From the NCBI GenBank assembly GCA_038744785.1, contig JBCDLX010000002.1:164891-228890 (forward strand): a DNA stretch of 64,000 bases. Reading direction: 5' to 3'. This document shows, one piece after another, positions 61,366-64,000 of this stretch. A program made the position numbers and the translations under genes. The stretch comes from Ovoidimarina sp038744785 (GTDB taxonomy: Bacteria; Pseudomonadota; Alphaproteobacteria; Rhodobacterales; Rhodobacteraceae). The notes under the pieces were generated by a model, which saw nothing but the letters and a program-made list of their open reading frames with translations, was not told the DNA's origin and ran no database searches. Positions within the stretch are counted from its first letter, which is position 1; each line of letters opens with the position of its first letter.

Positions 61366-62313
61366 CTAACCCAGAATCTGCAGCCAGACCGCGACCTCGT
61401 CTATCAGCATGACTTCGCGTCGAAGCCCCCATGGCCCGTACTCGGCGTGACACATGCCCATCACATGCACATCCCGACCTGTCGGTGCTCCAAATGCGCC
61501 CCACCCGTCGTGGTTGCCATCGAGTGACCACCGGATCGCCGCGCGCGGGCTGAGCATATCGGCATCCATACCGATCTGATGGTGGATGGTGAATGTCGCG
61601 GACGGGAAGGCTGCACGCAACCCGGTCCAGACGGCAGCGACCTCCTCACGACCGAGCGCGCGTCCCGCGCTCGCATATTGCCCCATGACAGCCCGGTCAT
61701 AGCCGGAAAGGACACCACTTAGATCCGCATCCATGATCCGCCGCAAATCCTCGGCATAGCGCGCGCCCCATGCGTTGTCATTGCCGGTGCCGCCATATCG
61801 GCCAGCTTCGTCATTTGCCAAGGTCAAAGGCGTGGGTGCGGTCCCGGCGTCAATCATCGACCGCGCATAGTCGTCTGGGTCGGTCCCGAGCTGCCGGACT
61901 AGCCCGCCTGTATCACGGATCAACCATTCGTCGTAGATGACATCTGTCTCCGCCGCGCAATCGGCAAGGATCTTGATGCAGAAACGTTGTCCTCGGGCGG
62001 GACCATAGGGACCGTGCCCGGTATATGTCCCCGTTGTCGTTAGCCGGTGCGATGACAGATACCCGTGGGTGGCATTGTCCGACCAGATCACATCTTCGGC
62101 GTAAAGTTGGCGGTCGGGAAACGCGTGGCATGTGGCCATCGTGGTGGCAATGACGTCCTCGTTGCCCCGCTGGATTCCCATGGGCGAGCGGACAAGGATG
62201 TCTGGCGCATATGTCTTTCGCAGCGTGTGGATGCCGCGATCTTCCCAGATCTCCTTGGTCACGCCGATGATGTAATCCGGCAAGTCGCGGTACTTTGGGT
62301 CAAAGTCTTTCAT
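61366..62313 (-). CDS. SnoaL/NTF2-like double-domain protein
   Basis: The 315-residue protein contains two copies of the small NTF2/SnoaL fold (~10-155 and ~185-310). Each copy has the TYAPDILVRSP/GRALGREEVAAVWTGLRAAFPSATFTIHHQIG type of helix-strand pattern. SnoaL-like proteins act as isomerases, cyclases or hydrolases on small molecules; no catalytic residue can be assigned here. The LacI gene directly upstream overlaps it by 4 bp, and another SnoaL-like gene is one gene away, so it belongs to a carbohydrate or aromatic catabolic locus. Confidence 0.8.
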   Translation of the reverse strand: MKDFDPKYRDLPDYIIGVTKEIWEDRGIHTLRKTYAPDILVRSPMGIQRGNEDVIATTMATCHAFPDRQLYAEDVIWSDNATHGYLSSHRLTTTGTYTGHGPYGPARGQRFCIKILADCAAETDVIYDEWLIRDTGGLVRQLGTDPDDYARSMIDAGTAPTPLTLANDEAGRYGGTGNDNAWGARYAEDLRRIMDADLSGVLSGYDRAVMGQYASAGRALGREEVAAVWTGLRAAFPSATFTIHHQIGMDADMLSPRAAIRWSLDGNHDGWGAFGAPTGRDVHVMGMCHAEYGPWGLRREVMLIDEVAVWLQILG

Positions 62314-63326
62314 CGTACCGCGCCTTTGGATTGTCGCGCCGACTCGCGGATTACAAGATGACCGGGAAGCACGACCCGCGCCGGAACAGCAGGCTGGGCA
62401 ATCCTAGCAAGAAGCATGTCGACAGCCACTCTAGTCATCTCTTGGAGCGGTTGCCTGATCGTCGTCAGGGCGTAGGCCGGCCATGCCGCGACCGAGACAT
62501 CATCGTAGCCGATGACCGAAACGTCGTCCGGGATTGCGAGGCCAAGCTCAAATCGCAGAACGTCCATAACCGCAAATGCCATGTGGTCGCTGCCGACAAA
62601 CACGGCATCGGGCCGGTCGCACGCGGTAAAAGCCCTGCGCGCAATCGTCGCCGCAGCTTCCGGGTCGTAGCCGGCGTCTTTAACGGCAACGGGCGAAAGG
62701 CCACGCTCCTTCAGACCGTCCACGAACCCCTTTGCCCGGTCGCGGCCAGTCGACGCGGTCTGTGCGCCAGAGATGTGCAGGATACGCCGATGGCCGCCGT
62801 CTGCCAGATAACCAGCCACGGTCCGCCCCCCGGCATAATTGTCCGAAGTGACCTCGCTGACGCGGGGGTCGCCCTGACCGCGGTTAAACAGAATGACGGG
62901 GATGCCGGCCGCTTCGCACCGCGACGAGATCGCATCGCTGATCCCAACCGATGCCATCACAATGCCGTCCACCTGATAGGCCAACAGCTCTTCGATCGTG
63001 GGGGCGATATCTTCATCCGCGCCGTTCGCCATGAAGACCAGGACATGGTACCCCCTTGCTTGCAATGCCAAGCAAAGCCCCTCGACGGCGCGCGGGTAAA
63101 GCTGGTTGTCGATATCGCGCACCACCAATCCAACAATCTGGGACTGTCCGGTCACGACGGCGCGGGCAAGCGTGTTCGGGCGATAGCCAAGTTCGTGCGC
63201 TGCGGCCATGACTTTGGCTGCCGTATCCTTGGACGCCGAGGCACCGGGCGTAAATACCCTGCTGACGGCAGACCGGCTGACTCCGGCGCGCTGCGCGACA
63301 TCGAGCGAGGTGACTTTATCTTTCAT
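62310..63326 (-). CDS. LacI-family transcriptional regulator
   Basis: The 338-residue protein has an N-terminal LacI helix-turn-helix and hinge (VTSLDVAQRAGVSRSAVSRVFTPGASASKDTAAKVMAAAHELGYRPNTLARAV) followed by a periplasmic-binding-protein-like sensor domain (~60-330). It is encoded between two SnoaL-like genes and near an ABC sugar-transporter ATPase end, so it probably controls this locus in response to a sugar or sugar-like substrate. Confidence 0.93.
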   Translation of the reverse strand: MKDKVTSLDVAQRAGVSRSAVSRVFTPGASASKDTAAKVMAAAHELGYRPNTLARAVVTGQSQIVGLVVRDIDNQLYPRAVEGLCLALQARGYHVLVFMANGADEDIAPTIEELLAYQVDGIVMASVGISDAISSRCEAAGIPVILFNRGQGDPRVSEVTSDNYAGGRTVAGYLADGGHRRILHISGAQTASTGRDRAKGFVDGLKERGLSPVAVKDAGYDPEAAATIARRAFTACDRPDAVFVGSDHMAFAVMDVLRFELGLAIPDDVSVIGYDDVSVAAWPAYALTTIRQPLQEMTRVAVDMLLARIAQPAVPARVVLPGHLVIRESARQSKGAVR

Positions 63327-63359
63327 CGTCGCCTGCGCACTCCGTGCTGCTTCCGGTCC

Positions 63360-63854
63360 CTACTCGGGCCGAGCCGGCTCTTTGTCTCCATTGTCATAGG
63401 CTTCCCAACCCTCACCGCTGAACACGTCGCGGCCAAGCTGGTCCAGCACCTCGGCAAAGTCCACATGAACGGGATTGTCGGCGATCCTGCCGTCTTCGAC
63501 GCGCCAGAAATCCATGTATGGAATGCGGACACGTTTTCCCGTTGCCGGTATGCCCATGAAGGTGCCCGAATGCGTCGCCTCGATGTGTCCAAAGCAGGCG
63601 GCCCATTCGCCATCGGCCATAAAGTGCTCCGTCTTGTAATCGCGGTCGGTGAACGCTGCACGGATAGGAAGCTGCCAATTTCTACGAAATTCGGCCACGC
63701 CGTGTTTGGTGCCGCAACCGCGATTGCCACGCCAAAGAAAATCCTCGTGAAAGTATTTCGTCATGTCATTTTCGTTCGCGCCAAGGGCGTCTTCCATACG
63801 CCTGACGGCAGCAAGCGTTTCCGCCGACTGACGGGCGTGGTCTTCGGCGCTCAT
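63360..63854 (-). CDS. SnoaL/NTF2-like protein
   Basis: The 164-residue single-domain NTF2-fold protein has ANENDMTKYFHEDFLWRGNRGCGTKHGVAEFRRNWQLPIRAAF and ATHSGTFMGIPATGKRVRIPYMDFWRVEDGRI, typical of the SnoaL polyketide-cyclase group. Its ATG overlaps the stop of the upstream ABC ATPase gene by four bases (ATGA), so it is co-transcribed with that transporter. Substrate unknown. Confidence 0.83.
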   Translation of the reverse strand: MSAEDHARQSAETLAAVRRMEDALGANENDMTKYFHEDFLWRGNRGCGTKHGVAEFRRNWQLPIRAAFTDRDYKTEHFMADGEWAACFGHIEATHSGTFMGIPATGKRVRIPYMDFWRVEDGRIADNPVHVDFAEVLDQLGRDVFSGEGWEAYDNGDKEPARPE

Positions 63855-64000
63855 CGGTTGAGCCTTTCTCCGGTTTTGGCGTTAAAGATGTGGCATATAT
63901 GTGCGGGGATATTCGCGTTGACGGGTGTTCCGATTTCGGCGCGGTAGTCTTTTGGGGCCTTGACCGAGACCAGCCCGCCACCGGCGCGGACGGTGATCAT
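63851..64000 (-). CDS. ABC transporter ATPase, C-terminal end (MalK/UgpC type)
   Basis: The minus-strand frame enters from the right edge and ends in TGA at 63851-63853, leaving 49 residues. RAEIGTPVNANIPAHICHIFNAKTGERL matches the regulatory TOBE-like tail of MalK/UgpC sugar-importer ATPases, where such an H-x-F-x-x-x-T-G-x-R-L ending is common. The Walker motifs lie outside the window. It implies a sugar or polyol importer operon that continues to the right. Confidence 0.8.
   Translation of the reverse strand: MITVRAGGGLVSVKAPKDYRAEIGTPVNANIPAHICHIFNAKTGERLNR

Noticed and set aside
62295..63947. 550-codon plus-strand open frame
   Set aside because: It is antisense to the LacI and SnoaL-like genes; its composition is that of a mirrored high-GC frame.

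Overview
The window looks like chromosome of an alphaproteobacterium of the Rhodobacteraceae (roseobacter type). The grounds are GC-rich coding sequence with frequent GTG starts and ATGA/GTGA overlaps; family-typical neighbourhoods such as lptF-lptG-lptD-surA-pdxA-rsmA, purM-purN and prfA-prmC; DUF4167 and Hint-type proteins; and an aerobic corrinoid/one-carbon cluster with an MttB-like methyltransferase. I see no rRNA, CRISPR array, insertion sequence, phage or integrase gene. One tRNA (anticodon CAU) lies near the left end with a clear promoter.

Layout. 1-8991: end of a coiled-coil protein, tRNA, lipoprotein, purM-purN, an ATP-grasp protein, rnd, prfA-prmC and a DUF4167 protein, mostly on +. 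9098-16602 (-): the envelope operon lptF-lptG-lptD-surA-pdxA-rsmA, tightly overlapped. 16741-18686 (+): pepA-holC. 18697-26799 (-): a membrane/ferredoxin adenylate cyclase, a ferredoxin-ASKHA corrinoid activase, a membrane protein, and an operon of a Virulence_fact-type small protein, a MetF-like reductase, a HAD phosphatase and a methyltetrahydrofolate:corrinoid methyltransferase. 27058-28965 (+): Ppx/GppA and RlmE. 28969-34043: RND efflux permease and adaptor with a divergent TetR regulator. 34152-37054: lytic transglycosylase and a second class III cyclase (TolB-like/TPR). 37154-42611: glycerol catabolism (glpK, glpD, DeoR-type regulator) and a UMF1-type MFS permease. 42677-48050 (-): PlsC-type acyltransferase, a large ABC-exporter-like protein with degenerate ATPase motifs and a C-terminal cyclic-nucleotide domain, and a secreted esterase. 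48135-51342: mnmH facing an NDH-SelD fusion. 51382-56008 (-): AttEFGH-like ABC system plus an FMN-binding protein. 56060-60801: MauG-type dihaem peroxidase, Sel1 protein, HAD phosphatase, MttB-like methyltransferase and a degenerate Hint-type protein. 61366-64000 (-): two SnoaL/NTF2-like proteins, a LacI regulator and the end of a MalK/UgpC-type ABC ATPase.

How the genes work together. The ASKHA activase (20566), the MtrH-type methyltransferase (23916), the MetF-like protein (25556) and the distant MttB-like protein (58709) can be read as one corrinoid demethylation route. MttB would move a methyl group from a quaternary amine to a corrinoid protein, the MtrH-type enzyme would pass it to tetrahydrofolate, MetF would oxidise it, and the activase would rescue oxidised cobalamin. 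No corrinoid carrier gene is visible here. Three of these proteins share unusual Arg/Gly-rich ends. Two class III cyclases and a cyclic-nucleotide-binding ABC-like protein point to cAMP-type signalling. MnmH and SelD supply selenium for 2-selenouridine in tRNA.

The most unusual items are the ABC-like protein with every canonical ATPase motif altered and an apparent ATA start, the Arg/Gly tails of the corrinoid proteins, the redox-module cyclase beside the corrinoid activase, and a Hint-like protein without its nucleophile behind a perfect 11-bp hairpin.
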